Notes: generated by a model not told the origin, from the letters alone. DNA of 64,000 nucleotides from JBPOFM01 sp041391925 (GCA_041391925.1 JAWKNA010000009.1:118400-182399), one strand, 5' to 3'; counted from the first letter of the stretch, positions 43,265 through 53,573 are shown. Translations and numbers: made by a program.

Positions 43265-43786
43265 TTACCACATTTCGCTGACTTCTTGTTTTATGAAGGA
43301 AAGGGCAGCATCGCTCGGAGCGTGCTTTTCCATCATCTCAGTCAAAACAACTTCCCTCAACTTATTGGCAGTGTCCGTTTTTTCAAGCAAACTTGCTTTT
43401 CTGATGAGTTGTATGGTGGCATTTTTTGCAGCACCAATAATGTTCCAACAGTCATCGCTTACATAAATTTGCTGCGAAAGATTATGTTCAAATTCCTGTT
43501 CAATGTTTGCTATAAGTAAATTTTCATAATCTTCTTTATTTGAAGAAGTTGGAGCTACTCTAATCAACAATTTTGATGGAGTGATTCGCTCTAAAAAAAT
43601 AGCCATCCGCTCATAGGCTTGCAAACGCAAAGGCATGGCATTCACCTGCATATCTTTGTGAAGTAAATAGCGTCTTCTACCATCTTCATTCTTGGTATGC
43701 TCTTTAAAAAAATAATAGGCAATCAATCCGGTTATCAATGCGGGAATTGCAAACAGAAACAAATCGATAATTCTTTCGGAATTCAT
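43265..43786 (-). CDS. Hypothetical membrane-anchored protein
   Basis: The 173-residue product has one N-terminal membrane helix (about 8-27). A helical cytosolic part follows with RRYLLHKDMQVNAMPLRLQAYERMAIFLERI, resembling the conserved core of a flavobacterial family of unknown function. It is transcribed toward the patatin gene with only 3 bp between stops. A consensus promoter is present at 43806-43836. No reaction or partner can be suggested. Confidence 0.8.
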   Translation of the reverse strand: MNSERIIDLFLFAIPALITGLIAYYFFKEHTKNEDGRRRYLLHKDMQVNAMPLRLQAYERMAIFLERITPSKLLIRVAPTSSNKEDYENLLIANIEQEFEHNLSQQIYVSDDCWNIIGAAKNATIQLIRKASLLEKTDTANKLREVVLTEMMEKHAPSDAALSFIKQEVSEMW

Positions 43787-43805
43787 GGTGTAAAATTAAG
43801 TTTAT

Positions 43806-43836
43806 CAAACATAAGGTGTTTTTAATGACTATACAA
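43806..43836 (-). promoter_or_regulatory. Promoter of the membrane-anchored protein gene
   Basis: On the minus strand TTG (43836-43834), a 20-bp spacer and TATGTTTG (43813-43806) fit the Bacteroidota consensus, 19 bp upstream of the start codon. Confidence 0.65.
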
Positions 43837-43911
43837 GGATTTCTTTATTCATAGGATGGGACAATATAAATATTAAACACTGTGTACCGAAGAGTGTTTC
43901 TTGCAAAGGAT

Positions 43912-45468
43912 TTAAACCTTTCCACCCAAATGCATACAGTCCTTTAGGTGTTGCATGCTTTCAAAAGGTACAGGGGTCTTTTGATAAAAAAATGTCTTGT
44001 CTAGTTCTTTTGAAAGATAGGAATCATCAACATTCAAATCGACATCGCCCATTTGAAATTGGCATGGATGTTCATAGCCAGCCGCATGAGTAATTTCAAG
44101 CAATTCTTTCCTGAAGGTTTTGAAATACTGTGCCAGACGTTCTGATTTTAAAGGAATATTGATGCCGTTTTGAAGCCATTTGTTTTGTGTGGCTACTCCG
44201 CTAGGGCAGCGATTGGTATGGCATTGTTGCGCCTGGATGCAACCAATGCTCATCATGGCTTCTCTCGCTACATTTAGGCAATCGGCACCCATGGCAAATG
44301 CCATGGCGGCCCTTCCCGGGAGACCAAGTTTTCCGCTGGCAACAAATACGACACGTTCAGTAAGCTCTTTTTTCTGAAACACCTTGTACAAATCACTAAA
44401 GCCATAGGTCCATGGCAATGATACATGGTCGGCAAAACTTGGAGGTGCAGCACCTGTACCACCTTCGCCACCATCCACGGTTACAAAATCAGGTCCTTTT
44501 CCTGTACTGATCATTAAGTCTGTCAACTCTTCCCACTGTTCCAATTTTCCAATAGCGGCTTTGATTCCAACTGGCAAACCTGTGGCTTCAGCAATGTCTT
44601 CAACGAGTTGCAACAATTCTGTGACATTGGAAAAAGCAGAGTGGGTTGGAGGTGATATCACATCTTTCCCTAATGGCACATGGCGAATTTCTGAAATCTC
44701 CTGAGTGATTTTTGCAGCGGGAAGCACGCCACCTTTGCCTGGTTTTGCACCTTGGGACAATTTAATTTCTATAGCTTTGATAAATGGTTTTTCATTAACC
44801 ATTTTCACTAGCTTTTCTAGGGAAAACCGCCCAAACTCATCACGTATTCCAAAATATCCTGTTCCAAACTGGAAAACCACATCACCACCATGGCTGTGAT
44901 AAGGAGAAAGTCCGCCTTCTCCAGTATTGTGATACGCACCAGCTAATTTCACACCCTTATTCATCGACTCCACTGCTTTGGCAGAAAGTGAGCCAAAACT
45001 CATCGCGGAAACATTGATGACACTTGCGGGACGATAGGGCTTTTTACGTTTGTTATAGGCACCCATCACTTTAGCGCAAGGTAAAAAACTGTTGTTCAAA
45101 TAATTGGGATGGTTTTCCTTAATTTCGAAAGCCATCATTGCATTGTTTATAAAAAGATGTTGTGAAGCATAAATATCCCTGTCAGTCCCAAACCCTTCAT
45201 AATTATTTTCATGTTTTGAAGATGCATAAATCCAACCACGCTCTATTCTGTTAAATGGAAGTTCTTCACGATTATTTGCAACAAGGTATTGGCGTAACTC
45301 AGGACCAATTTTTTCAAGCATGTATCTTAAATGGCCAACTATGGGGAAATTATGGCTGATGGTATGTTTTTTTTGGATGAAGACGTCCCTGATTGCTATG
45401 ACGGCAAGTAGAATCAAAATCCACATCCACCAACTGATACCTCCCAAAAAAGTAAAAAAACTAACCAT
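43912..45468 (-). CDS. FMN-binding glutamate synthase family protein
   Basis: The 518-residue product has an N-terminal membrane helix (about 11-26) and a full GltB-like FMN barrel. Visible segments are SAMSFGSLSAKAVE, NTGEGGLSPYH, KLSQGAKPGKGGVLP, VTVDGGEGGTGAAP and a cysteine-containing IGCIQAQQCHTNRCPSGVATQN that can hold the 3Fe-4S-like cluster ligands. There is no glutaminase domain and no NADPH subunit beside it. These stand-alone membrane-tethered members have no proven reaction. Monocistronic. Confidence 0.92.
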   Translation of the reverse strand: MVSFFTFLGGISWWMWILILLAVIAIRDVFIQKKHTISHNFPIVGHLRYMLEKIGPELRQYLVANNREELPFNRIERGWIYASSKHENNYEGFGTDRDIYASQHLFINNAMMAFEIKENHPNYLNNSFLPCAKVMGAYNKRKKPYRPASVINVSAMSFGSLSAKAVESMNKGVKLAGAYHNTGEGGLSPYHSHGGDVVFQFGTGYFGIRDEFGRFSLEKLVKMVNEKPFIKAIEIKLSQGAKPGKGGVLPAAKITQEISEIRHVPLGKDVISPPTHSAFSNVTELLQLVEDIAEATGLPVGIKAAIGKLEQWEELTDLMISTGKGPDFVTVDGGEGGTGAAPPSFADHVSLPWTYGFSDLYKVFQKKELTERVVFVASGKLGLPGRAAMAFAMGADCLNVAREAMMSIGCIQAQQCHTNRCPSGVATQNKWLQNGINIPLKSERLAQYFKTFRKELLEITHAAGYEHPCQFQMGDVDLNVDDSYLSKELDKTFFYQKTPVPFESMQHLKDCMHLGGKV

Positions 45469-45617
45469 ATTCTATAAGTTTCAGTAAAGATATTCAAAAT
45501 AGTATCGTTCTAAAAGTATATCTTTATGAAATGTCCATATAAGAATTATGACCAATAGATGTTTGAATGTGAATATTCCATGTGACAATTAAAAAAATTT
45601 AGATAAGAATAGATAAA

Positions 45618-47186
45618 ATGGGAAAACGCTTAAAAATTACACTCATAAGTCTTGCTGTTGTTATTGTTTTAGTGGCTATCGGAATTATTGTAGCTCAAAA
45701 TGTTGTTACTTCCAAGATAGAACATTTCCTATCGAATGGACTGCCAAAAAATGTAAAGTTGAAATATGACACTCTGGACACCAATATTTTGGCAGGTAAC
45801 GTCAGTCTTCAAAATCCAGATATTATTAGTTATGGAAAAACGACAGATTCAATCAATTTGAAGCTAAAGATGCAGTCCTTGAAAATTGAAGGCTTTAGTT
45901 TATGGAAATATTTCTTTGATAATCATATTGACATAGAAAAAATCATTTTTTCTCAGCCACAAATTGAATATTATCACAATGATGCGATTGAAGCAAAATC
46001 TTACAGGCCTTCTCAGATCGAAAACCTCAAGCAGGAAATTTCTGTAAAAGATTCGGAAATAATGGATGCCAACTTCACAATGCAGAATGCGGAAACAGAT
46101 TCTTTGCTCCTGAAAACTGAAAAATTGGACTTTCATTTGTCGAATATCAAATTGAACAAAAACACAGTTAAGGAAAAAATACCCCTTCATTTTGAAACTT
46201 ATAACCTTTCGTTTTCCAACTTATTTTACAGGGTAAATGCTTATGACAATCTAGAAGTTAAAAATTCTAATATCTCCAATGAGAACATCACCTTCAATCA
46301 ATTGAAACTCTACACAAAATATTCAAAGCAAAAACTATCCAGGATCATTCCCGTGGAACGAGACCATTTTGATTTGAAAATTGAGAAACTCACGTTTGGC
46401 AATCAGGAATTTGGTTTTCATAAGGATTCAATTTTTTATTTCAAAAGCCCCAAAGGGGAATTTATTAATCCCGTTTTAAATATTTACAGGGATAAACTTG
46501 TTACAGATGATGAGACTGTTAAATCATTGTATAGTAAAATGTTACGAAATCTTAATTTTGAATTGACTTTAAGTGAAATAATGTTAAAAAATGCTGCTAT
46601 AAACTATTCAGAAAAAGTAAAACCGGAGAGTTCCGCAGGTATGATTTCTTTTACAAATCTCAACGCAACGATTAAAAATTTGAGCAATACCTATTCAACA
46701 CCCGAAAAAACCAATTTGGATATTGATGCCATCTTCATGAAATCAACACCCATTAAGGTCAATTGGTATTTTGATGTAAATAATGTCAACGACCAATTTA
46801 TTTTCAAAGCAGAAATCGGACGTTTACCAGCACAGGATTTAAATCCTTTTTCCGAACCTAACCTTAAGGTGATGTTCGAAGGTGAATTGCTGAAAACCTA
46901 TTTTACAATTGATGGTAATTTTCAAAATTCAACTGTGGATTTACGCACAAATTATGATGATTTTAAAGTTGCGGTGTTGGATAAGGATGGAAAAGGGAAG
47001 AACAAATTTCTTTCGGCTTTTGCGAATTTGTTCATTAAAAAGGATACTGAAAAGGCGGAAGATAATTTCCGTGAAGGTTACAAAAAGGATATAGAGCGAG
47101 ATAAAACCAAATCAATATTTAATTTTTTATGGTTGAATGCACGCTCTGGCTTATTGAGTGCCTTGACTGGTGATGGTAAGAAATAG
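45618..47186 (+). CDS. AsmA/DUF748-like envelope protein
   Basis: The 522-residue product has an N-terminal signal-anchor (about 8-28) followed by a long repeating-strand region. It contains VKLKYDTLDTNILAGNVSLQNPDI near the beginning and patterns like LKIEKLTFGNQEFGFH. This layout matches AsmA-like/DUF748 proteins, which form lipid-transferring or lipid-modulating bridges in the periplasm. No catalytic motif is visible. It is transcribed alone, about 100 bp before the uvrD-like gene. The family call is moderate. Confidence 0.7.
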   Translation: MGKRLKITLISLAVVIVLVAIGIIVAQNVVTSKIEHFLSNGLPKNVKLKYDTLDTNILAGNVSLQNPDIISYGKTTDSINLKLKMQSLKIEGFSLWKYFFDNHIDIEKIIFSQPQIEYYHNDAIEAKSYRPSQIENLKQEISVKDSEIMDANFTMQNAETDSLLLKTEKLDFHLSNIKLNKNTVKEKIPLHFETYNLSFSNLFYRVNAYDNLEVKNSNISNENITFNQLKLYTKYSKQKLSRIIPVERDHFDLKIEKLTFGNQEFGFHKDSIFYFKSPKGEFINPVLNIYRDKLVTDDETVKSLYSKMLRNLNFELTLSEIMLKNAAINYSEKVKPESSAGMISFTNLNATIKNLSNTYSTPEKTNLDIDAIFMKSTPIKVNWYFDVNNVNDQFIFKAEIGRLPAQDLNPFSEPNLKVMFEGELLKTYFTIDGNFQNSTVDLRTNYDDFKVAVLDKDGKGKNKFLSAFANLFIKKDTEKAEDNFREGYKKDIERDKTKSIFNFLWLNARSGLLSALTGDGKK

Positions 47187-47284
47187 AGACTACTTTGACC
47201 TCAAATTGTTTATAATTATTCATAAAATCCACCTTTAAAAAGTAACACATTGGTTAAATTCACAGCTTGAAAATTTAGTGAGTT

Positions 47285-49600
47285 TTGGAGAAATATTTAA
47301 GTCAGTTGAACGATGCGCAATTAGCGCCAACCTTACAGAAAGAGGGCCCAATGATAATCATCGCTGGTGCTGGTTCGGGAAAAACCCGAGTGCTGACCTA
47401 TCGTATCGCCTATTTGATGAGTGAAGGTGTGGACCCATTTAATATCCTAGCTTTGACGTTTACCAACAAAGCAGCTCGTGAGATGAAATCGAGGATTGCA
47501 TCGATTGTTGGCGACAGTGAGGCCAAAAACCTTTGGATGGGTACATTCCACTCGGTATTTGCCAAAATCCTTCGAATCGAAGCGGACAAATTGGGCTATC
47601 CTCACAATTTCACCATTTACGACACACAGGATTCCCAACGCCTGATTGCTTCCATTATCAAGGAGATGAATCTCGACAAGGATGTTTATAAACACAAGCA
47701 AGTGTATTCCAGAATCTCATCCTATAAAAACAGCTTGATTACGGTCAAAGCCTATTTCCAAAACCCAGAATTGATTGAGGCGGATGCCATGGCGAAACGA
47801 CCACGTCTTGGCGAAATCTACAAAAATTATGTGGACAGATGCTTTAAGGCTGGTGCCATGGATTTTGATGATTTGTTGCTCAAAACTAATGAATTGCTGA
47901 CACGTTTTCCTGATGTATTGGCTAAATACCAACATCGTTTTAGATATATTTTGGTGGATGAGTACCAAGATACCAACCATTCTCAATATTTGATAGTGCG
48001 TGCTTTATCGGATAGATATCAGAATATTTGTGTCGTGGGTGATGATGCGCAAAGTATTTATGCCTTTAGAGGTGCCAATATTAACAACATTCTCAATTTT
48101 CAACGGGATTATGATGATGTGAATGTCTATCGGTTGGAACAAAATTACCGTTCTACAAAAAATATCGTCAATGCGGCCAATGCAATCATTGATAAAAATA
48201 AGACCAAACTTGATAAAATCGTTTGGACAGCCAATGATGAAGGTCCAAAAATAAAAGTCAATCGTTTGATGACGGATGGTGATGAAGGTCGATTTGTGGC
48301 AAGCTCCATTTTTGAAAACAAGATGGAAAAGCAGATGAAAAACTCTGATTTTGCTATACTGTATCGCACCAATGCACAGTCCAGAGCCATGGAGGACGCG
48401 TTGCGGAAGAAGAATATTCCCTATAGAATTTATGGCGGACTCTCATTTTATCAACGAAAAGAAATCAAGGACGTATTGTCTTATCTGCGATTGGTCATCA
48501 ATCCTGCGGATGAAGAAGCCTTAAAACGCGTGATAAATTTTCCTGCAAGAGGCATTGGGCAAACAACCATCGATAGATTAATTGTGGCGGCAAATGAGCT
48601 CGGCCGTTCCATTTTTGATGTCATGAAGAATAGCGGAAAGTTGGAACTGAATATCAATTCCGCCACGAAGAATAAGTTGCAGAATTTCGTAACAATGATT
48701 GAAAGTTTTCAGGTCATCAACCAAACGGCCAATGCATTTGAATTGGCAGACCAAGTGACCAAGGTAACAGGGATTATCCGTGAATACAATAATGATGGCA
48801 CACCGGAAGGCATTGCCAAGATGGAGAATATCGAGGAGTTGCTCAACGGTATCAAGGATTTTGTGGAAGGACAAAAAGAATTGGCGGACGCCACCGGAAG
48901 TATTACCGAGTTTTTGGAAGATGTCGCTTTGGCAACCGATATGGACAACGATAAAGGGGATGATGACCGCGTCGCCCTGATGACCATCCATTTGGCGAAA
49001 GGTTTGGAGTTTCCTTATGTGTACATCGTTGGCATGGAAGAGGATTTGTTCCCAAGTGCTATGAGCATGAATACCAGAAGCGAATTGGAGGAGGAGCGAC
49101 GTTTGTTTTATGTGGCATTGACAAGAGCTGAAAAGCAAGCGTATTTAACCTATACCATGTCGCGTTATCGTTGGGGAAAACTCATTGACGCCGAACCGAG
49201 TAGGTTTATTGAGGAAATTGATGATGAATTTCTTGAAATCCTGACGCCCATTGATGATAGACGATTTAATCCGATGTTATCAGCGGATATTTTTGGGGAC
49301 GTAGAGCCGAATCAAATTCGATTTAAAAAACCTATTTCCCGTAAAACCGAAAACACACCGCCTAAATTCATTCCACCCGCCAAATTAAAACCGATTGGGA
49401 AATCCGTTGGAAGCCCGAATACCAATTTATTTGATGGCAAACTCGCCGTGGGCCATGTCGTTGAGCACATGCGTTTTGGTAAAGGTGAAGTACTTAAAAT
49501 TGAGGGAGTTGGGGCTGATACCAAAGCGGAAATCAATTTTGAGCATGGTGGTGTCAAGAAATTATTGTTGCGCTTTGCGAAATTGGATGTGTTGGGATAA
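47285..49600 (+). CDS. uvrD: UvrD/PcrA-type ATP-dependent DNA helicase
   Basis: The 771-residue product is a superfamily 1A 3'-5' helicase. Motif Ia region is LNDAQ, Walker A GAGSGKTRVLTYR, motif II DEYQDTN, motif III VVGDDAQSIYAFRGA, motif IV YRSTKNIV, motif V TIHLAKGLEF and motif VI ALTRAEK. It acts in nucleotide-excision and mismatch repair. The start is TTG at 47285; the encoded EKYLSQLNDAQ begins where the family begins, and no ATG precedes it. The C-terminus has a Tudor-like segment common to PcrA. It abuts the stop of the convergent gene. Confidence 0.94.
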   Translation: MEKYLSQLNDAQLAPTLQKEGPMIIIAGAGSGKTRVLTYRIAYLMSEGVDPFNILALTFTNKAAREMKSRIASIVGDSEAKNLWMGTFHSVFAKILRIEADKLGYPHNFTIYDTQDSQRLIASIIKEMNLDKDVYKHKQVYSRISSYKNSLITVKAYFQNPELIEADAMAKRPRLGEIYKNYVDRCFKAGAMDFDDLLLKTNELLTRFPDVLAKYQHRFRYILVDEYQDTNHSQYLIVRALSDRYQNICVVGDDAQSIYAFRGANINNILNFQRDYDDVNVYRLEQNYRSTKNIVNAANAIIDKNKTKLDKIVWTANDEGPKIKVNRLMTDGDEGRFVASSIFENKMEKQMKNSDFAILYRTNAQSRAMEDALRKKNIPYRIYGGLSFYQRKEIKDVLSYLRLVINPADEEALKRVINFPARGIGQTTIDRLIVAANELGRSIFDVMKNSGKLELNINSATKNKLQNFVTMIESFQVINQTANAFELADQVTKVTGIIREYNNDGTPEGIAKMENIEELLNGIKDFVEGQKELADATGSITEFLEDVALATDMDNDKGDDDRVALMTIHLAKGLEFPYVYIVGMEEDLFPSAMSMNTRSELEEERRLFYVALTRAEKQAYLTYTMSRYRWGKLIDAEPSRFIEEIDDEFLEILTPIDDRRFNPMLSADIFGDVEPNQIRFKKPISRKTENTPPKFIPPAKLKPIGKSVGSPNTNLFDGKLAVGHVVEHMRFGKGEVLKIEGVGADTKAEINFEHGGVKKLLLRFAKLDVLG

Positions 49601-50569
49601 TTATTTCACCATATACACGGAATTGATATGACCAATTCCATCATATTCCTGAACCGTATTGTCTGGGTCCACAATCCAATTGCCATCCACAATAAATTTA
49701 TAATGATGTTTGCCGCCTGATAAAGGCAACGAATACGTCCAAACGCCATAATCGTTTTTTTGCATTTGGAAATCGTGCTCGTTCCAATCGTTAAAACTGC
49801 CTGCCAGGACGACTTCTTTGGCATCGGCAAATCCTTGTAGGGAAAACGTAACTTGTTTTTTTACATTGATATGGGAATTGTATTCACCAAACTCATTCAC
49901 CACTTTATCAGGATTTGTTGGGTCTTCCATCCAATGTCCATCAACAATAAATCGATATTCATACTCATTGGGACGTAATTGTAGAATAATTTCCCAGCCA
50001 TTTTCTATTTTATACATTCGGAACAACTCTTCATTCCAACGATTGAAAGTTCCTGAAACAATAACTTTTTTAGCATCTTCAAAACCTCGTAGCCTGAAAC
50101 GAACGTTGCCTTTTTTGTCAGGAAAAGCAGTAAATAATCGGAGGTTGTACGATTGAAGTCGACGACCAATTTTTGCTGCACTACCTTGATTGAGGTATGT
50201 TCGGGAGGGTTCGGCCCACAATTCATTATTGATGACATATTTGAATTCCCATGAAAATTCATCTGCAAAATCGGAAAGTTTTTTCCTTAGTTGATACGTG
50301 TTTTCATCTATTTTGGTCATTTTCCATTGGTCTTTTGACCAGTCATTGAAATTTCCCGCTACAACGACATTCTGAATGTCCAAATCTTCAAAATCGCTTT
50401 GACGACCTGTACCATCATGGGTAACCTTGCTGTAATCATCCCTATTGAAGGTAAAGACCACTTCATCGCCTTCTATCACATAGCCCTTTAAATCACCTTT
50501 TTGCGCAAAAGAATTTATACTCGTTAAAACGAATAAGAGTATAACGATATGTGAGCTCAATGTCTTCAC
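49601..50569 (-). CDS. Secreted protein with three CBM48/AMPK-type glycogen-binding domains
   Basis: The 322-residue product has a signal peptide ending SFAQ (residue 22) and three similar beta-sandwich repeats of about 90 residues. Each has an (A/S)G(N/T/S)FN(D/R)W motif (AGNFNDW, SGTFNRW, AGSFNDW) and a FK(Y)V-x-N/F-I-V-D-G-x-W strand. These match the CBM48 / AMPK beta glycogen-binding E-set fold. No catalytic domain is present, so it should bind alpha-glucans or act as a scaffold in the periplasm. It overlaps the upstream retropepsin-like gene by 4 bp and starts right where the uvrD-like gene ends. Confidence 0.85.
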   Translation of the reverse strand: MKTLSSHIVILLFVLTSINSFAQKGDLKGYVIEGDEVVFTFNRDDYSKVTHDGTGRQSDFEDLDIQNVVVAGNFNDWSKDQWKMTKIDENTYQLRKKLSDFADEFSWEFKYVINNELWAEPSRTYLNQGSAAKIGRRLQSYNLRLFTAFPDKKGNVRFRLRGFEDAKKVIVSGTFNRWNEELFRMYKIENGWEIILQLRPNEYEYRFIVDGHWMEDPTNPDKVVNEFGEYNSHINVKKQVTFSLQGFADAKEVVLAGSFNDWNEHDFQMQKNDYGVWTYSLPLSGGKHHYKFIVDGNWIVDPDNTVQEYDGIGHINSVYMVK

Positions 50570-51528
50570 TCTTTAATCAATGGATAATTTACAAAATAAA
50601 GCTTTTCCTTTTGATAATTAATGATAGTTCTTTTTTGTTTAAAAAATTCATAGCCCATAATGCCGTCCAAGGAAGTTCCGAAAGCTTCATTCATCTTGTT
50701 CAAATTTGTAAGTACGGTTTCCATAGGTGCAAAAAAGATGGTTTCGCTTAATTTGACACGGTACAATTTTCCTGCCAAAACTTCAATGGTACCTCCACTT
50801 GCTCCAGATAAATTTAATCGTCGCATCGGGTGAAAAAACTTCAAGACTTTTCTACTGCTATTTTTGTTGATTTGATTGTATTCGGCTGCTGTGTCCAAAC
50901 CAAAATTGAGCTTAGTGTCGTTTACATAAGTTTCTAAAACAATCGTATGATTTTTTAAAGTAAAATCGATGCTGTCTGTAATTTTCTCCAGATACACGTT
51001 TTTATCCAATGTATTGCCCTTGGCATCTACCTTCGAAAGTGTAATCTGGTTGAGGTACATATCGATAAATACCTCATAATCTTTTAATATGTTATATCCA
51101 ATAATGCCCAAAAGCTTCATTTTCTTTGTTTTTTCTATATGGGAAAGGTCGATCACATCAGAAGTTGTATTGGTCAATGTCAAATTCTTAATGACAAATT
51201 CTTTCAGTTGCCGTTCCAAAGGATTATCTATAAGGTTCACAACTCCAGAAGTTTCTTTTGATTTCTTGTAGTAAGGGTCAAAAGTCTTGAAATGCACCTT
51301 ATTGAGAATTAAGGTTTCAGACCCTGTGTCAATGATAAAGTTGCCTTTTTGGCCCAAAAGTTCGGCTTCGACCACTATCAAATGGTCAATGAGTTTAAAT
51401 GGAATACGTGTCGTATAGTTATTGATAATCTCCGCTTTTGGGAATACAATAGGATCCAGCGGATTGGCTGCATGTGAAACACTGGATATCACAATTAATA
51501 GTAGGAGAAAAAAGTTGGTTGGTTTCAT
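50566..51528 (-). CDS. Retropepsin-like aspartic protease family protein
   Basis: The 320-residue product has a signal peptide ending SHAAN (about residue 21). It contains two aspartyl-protease-like halves: FIIDTGSETLIL near residue 60, a normal DTG site, and NFGLDTAAEYNQI near 210, where the Gly of DTG is replaced by Ala. Such bilobal or tandem retropepsin-like proteins are frequent in Bacteroidota, mostly of unknown role. The altered second site (DTA) may still allow activity as in some retropepsins, or may indicate a non-proteolytic function. It is coupled to the CBM48 gene by a 4-bp overlap. Confidence 0.82.
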   Translation of the reverse strand: MKPTNFFLLLLIVISSVSHAANPLDPIVFPKAEIINNYTTRIPFKLIDHLIVVEAELLGQKGNFIIDTGSETLILNKVHFKTFDPYYKKSKETSGVVNLIDNPLERQLKEFVIKNLTLTNTTSDVIDLSHIEKTKKMKLLGIIGYNILKDYEVFIDMYLNQITLSKVDAKGNTLDKNVYLEKITDSIDFTLKNHTIVLETYVNDTKLNFGLDTAAEYNQINKNSSRKVLKFFHPMRRLNLSGASGGTIEVLAGKLYRVKLSETIFFAPMETVLTNLNKMNEAFGTSLDGIMGYEFFKQKRTIINYQKEKLYFVNYPLIKE

Positions 51529-51665
51529 ACTAATAAGACTCCTGCTTTAGTAAGATGTTACATTTGATTGTACCTTTTTGGCATTAAAACTTTTCTGAAA
51601 ACGCATTTGAATGCATTCATAATAAAATATTAAGTACATTGTAAACGTATTGATAGATATATGAT

Positions 51666-52286
51666 ATGGCAGAATTTATCAGAATTTACGAAGAAAATCC
51701 TAACCCTAAGGAAATCAAGAAAGTAATTGATATCTTGCGTAAAGGTGGATTGATTATCTATCCCACAGACACTGTCTATGGGTTGGGCTGCGACATCAAT
51801 AACATCAGGGCATTAGAGCGTGTGGCATCAATCAAAAATGTGAAGCTTGAAAAGTCAAACTTTTCATTCGTTTGCCATGATTTGAGCCACTTGAGCGACT
51901 ACGTTAAGCAAATTGACACCACCACATTTAAAATATTGAAACGGGCATTGCCAGGACCTTACACATTTATTTTGCCTGGAGCAAGTTCCTTGCCGCACCC
52001 TTTCAAAAAGAAAAAAACCGTAGGTATCCGTATTCCCAATAATAATATTGCTTTGGAAATTGTACGTCAATTGGGCAATCCCATTATTTCCACATCCATC
52101 CACGATGACGATGAAATCATCGAATACACCACTGACCCAGAATTGATTCTCGAAAAATGGGATAATCTAGTCGATTTGGTTATTGATGGTGGCTATGGTG
52201 ATAATCATGCATCTACCGTCATCGATTTATCCGAAGAAACTCCAATCATCGTGAGGGAAGGCAAGGGCAGTTTGGAGATTTTTTAA
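51666..52286 (+). CDS. L-threonylcarbamoyladenylate synthase (Sua5/YrdC)
   Basis: The 206-residue product has GGLIIYPTDTVYGLGCD, the KR(x)SNFSFVCHDLS segment, LPGPYTFILPG and RIPNN, the YrdC-domain signature. It makes the threonylcarbamoyl-AMP intermediate of the t6A modification of ANN-decoding tRNAs. It is YrdC-domain only; the Sua5 extra domain is absent. Its stop overlaps that of the convergent MFS gene. Confidence 0.93.
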   Translation: MAEFIRIYEENPNPKEIKKVIDILRKGGLIIYPTDTVYGLGCDINNIRALERVASIKNVKLEKSNFSFVCHDLSHLSDYVKQIDTTTFKILKRALPGPYTFILPGASSLPHPFKKKKTVGIRIPNNNIALEIVRQLGNPIISTSIHDDDEIIEYTTDPELILEKWDNLVDLVIDGGYGDNHASTVIDLSEETPIIVREGKGSLEIF

Positions 52287-53425
52287 ACCTCCTCTTTCTG
52301 ATGTTTGAAAAATAGTTGCGATACAGGAATCAACATCAATCCTGCAATAAGAAAAATCACAAATGCCACTTTTAGATTAAAAGCATGGGCAATGTAACCG
52401 ATTAAAGGTGGACCAACGAGCATTCCAACAATGGCGTAAGTTGCGACAATGGAAATGGCCATACCTGCAGAATACTTTTGTGACGTTCCAGCGAGCATAA
52501 AAGTCATCGGGAAAATCGCAGCGACACCCAATCCTGTAACGCTCAATGCCGCTATGGATGGCCAGAAGTATGGAAAAAATATCAATGATAAAATACCTAA
52601 TGTTATTAACGACGAACTCATGATGTACATGCGTTTCATGCCAAAACGTTCAATCAAAACATCAGAAAAGAATCGGGAAAATGCCATAAAAACCATAAAA
52701 ATAAGATAGCCTAGAGTGAATAATTCCACCTGAACCACTTCTTTAAAATAGACACCACTCCAATCAAAAATACCTCCCTCACAGACTGCTGCAAAAAACA
52801 CCAAAATTCCCAAAAGCATGATTTGTTTGTCAGGTTTCCCGATAATTAATTTGTTACCATGGGGAGATCTGTCGTTTTTGAGAAGAAATGGATAAGCAAT
52901 GCAGCCCGAAATCAAGGATATACTCGCGGCAATAATCAAATGTTGTTGAATGGAAATGTGCCATTTTACCATAAATGTAGAAAATATAACACCTATCAGA
53001 CCTCCAGAACTCCAAAGACCATGAAATGAACCAATGATTTTTCTTGTAAAATTTTTCTGCACACTGATGGATTGTGTATTCATGGCTATGTTGAGTATCC
53101 TCATAAAAAATGAAAAAAAGAAAACAGCCACAATTAGCATAATAATGGAATGTGAGACTCCTATCAATGCCAGAGCAACATTCAGAAGGGTAAATGCAAC
53201 AATCAACGGTTTTCTGCTATCAAATTTACCAACCAACCAGCCTGACAGGGGCAACCCTATCAAAGAACTTATGGGCAAAGTCAGTAAAACATTTCCCAAC
53301 TGGGCATCATTGAAATCGTAAATGGCTTTTATAGTTGGAATCCTTGATGCCCAAGACGCAAAACAAAAGCCAGATAGCAAAAAGAAAATGCTTAGAGAAA
53401 TGCGTTGCTTATGATGCTCGGTCAT
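52283..53425 (-). CDS. MFS transporter
   Basis: The 380-residue product has about 12 membrane helices with the MFS loop motif in the form GWLVGKFDSRKPL after helix 2. A second, weaker copy follows in the C-terminal half (FSDVLIERFGMKRM). The start MTEHHKQRISLSIFFLLSGFCFASWASRIP resembles bypass-of-stop-codon/sugar or fucose-permease-like members, but substrate cannot be named. The stop overlaps the stop of the plus-strand YrdC gene (TAAA region). Confidence 0.88.
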   Translation of the reverse strand: MTEHHKQRISLSIFFLLSGFCFASWASRIPTIKAIYDFNDAQLGNVLLTLPISSLIGLPLSGWLVGKFDSRKPLIVAFTLLNVALALIGVSHSIIMLIVAVFFFSFFMRILNIAMNTQSISVQKNFTRKIIGSFHGLWSSGGLIGVIFSTFMVKWHISIQQHLIIAASISLISGCIAYPFLLKNDRSPHGNKLIIGKPDKQIMLLGILVFFAAVCEGGIFDWSGVYFKEVVQVELFTLGYLIFMVFMAFSRFFSDVLIERFGMKRMYIMSSSLITLGILSLIFFPYFWPSIAALSVTGLGVAAIFPMTFMLAGTSQKYSAGMAISIVATYAIVGMLVGPPLIGYIAHAFNLKVAFVIFLIAGLMLIPVSQLFFKHQKEEV

Positions 53426-53521
53426 TGATACTGGTTTTGAAGTTGCAAATATCTATGCTAAAAATGACATGCTAAAATTTTTTGTGAACTTGTTCAGCTA
53501 GCTCAAGTTTTAATTGATAAT

Positions 53522-53546
53522 AAAAAAACCCAATCTTTCGATTGAG
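53522..53546 (-). terminator. Terminator after the OmpA-family gene
   Basis: On the minus strand CTCAATC / GATTGGG form a 7-bp stem (one T-G pair) with a GAAA loop followed by seven T residues. It separates the OmpA-family gene from the MFS gene. Confidence 0.78.
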
Positions 53547-53573
53547 CTTTTATATGTTCCGTTATTCAACAAA

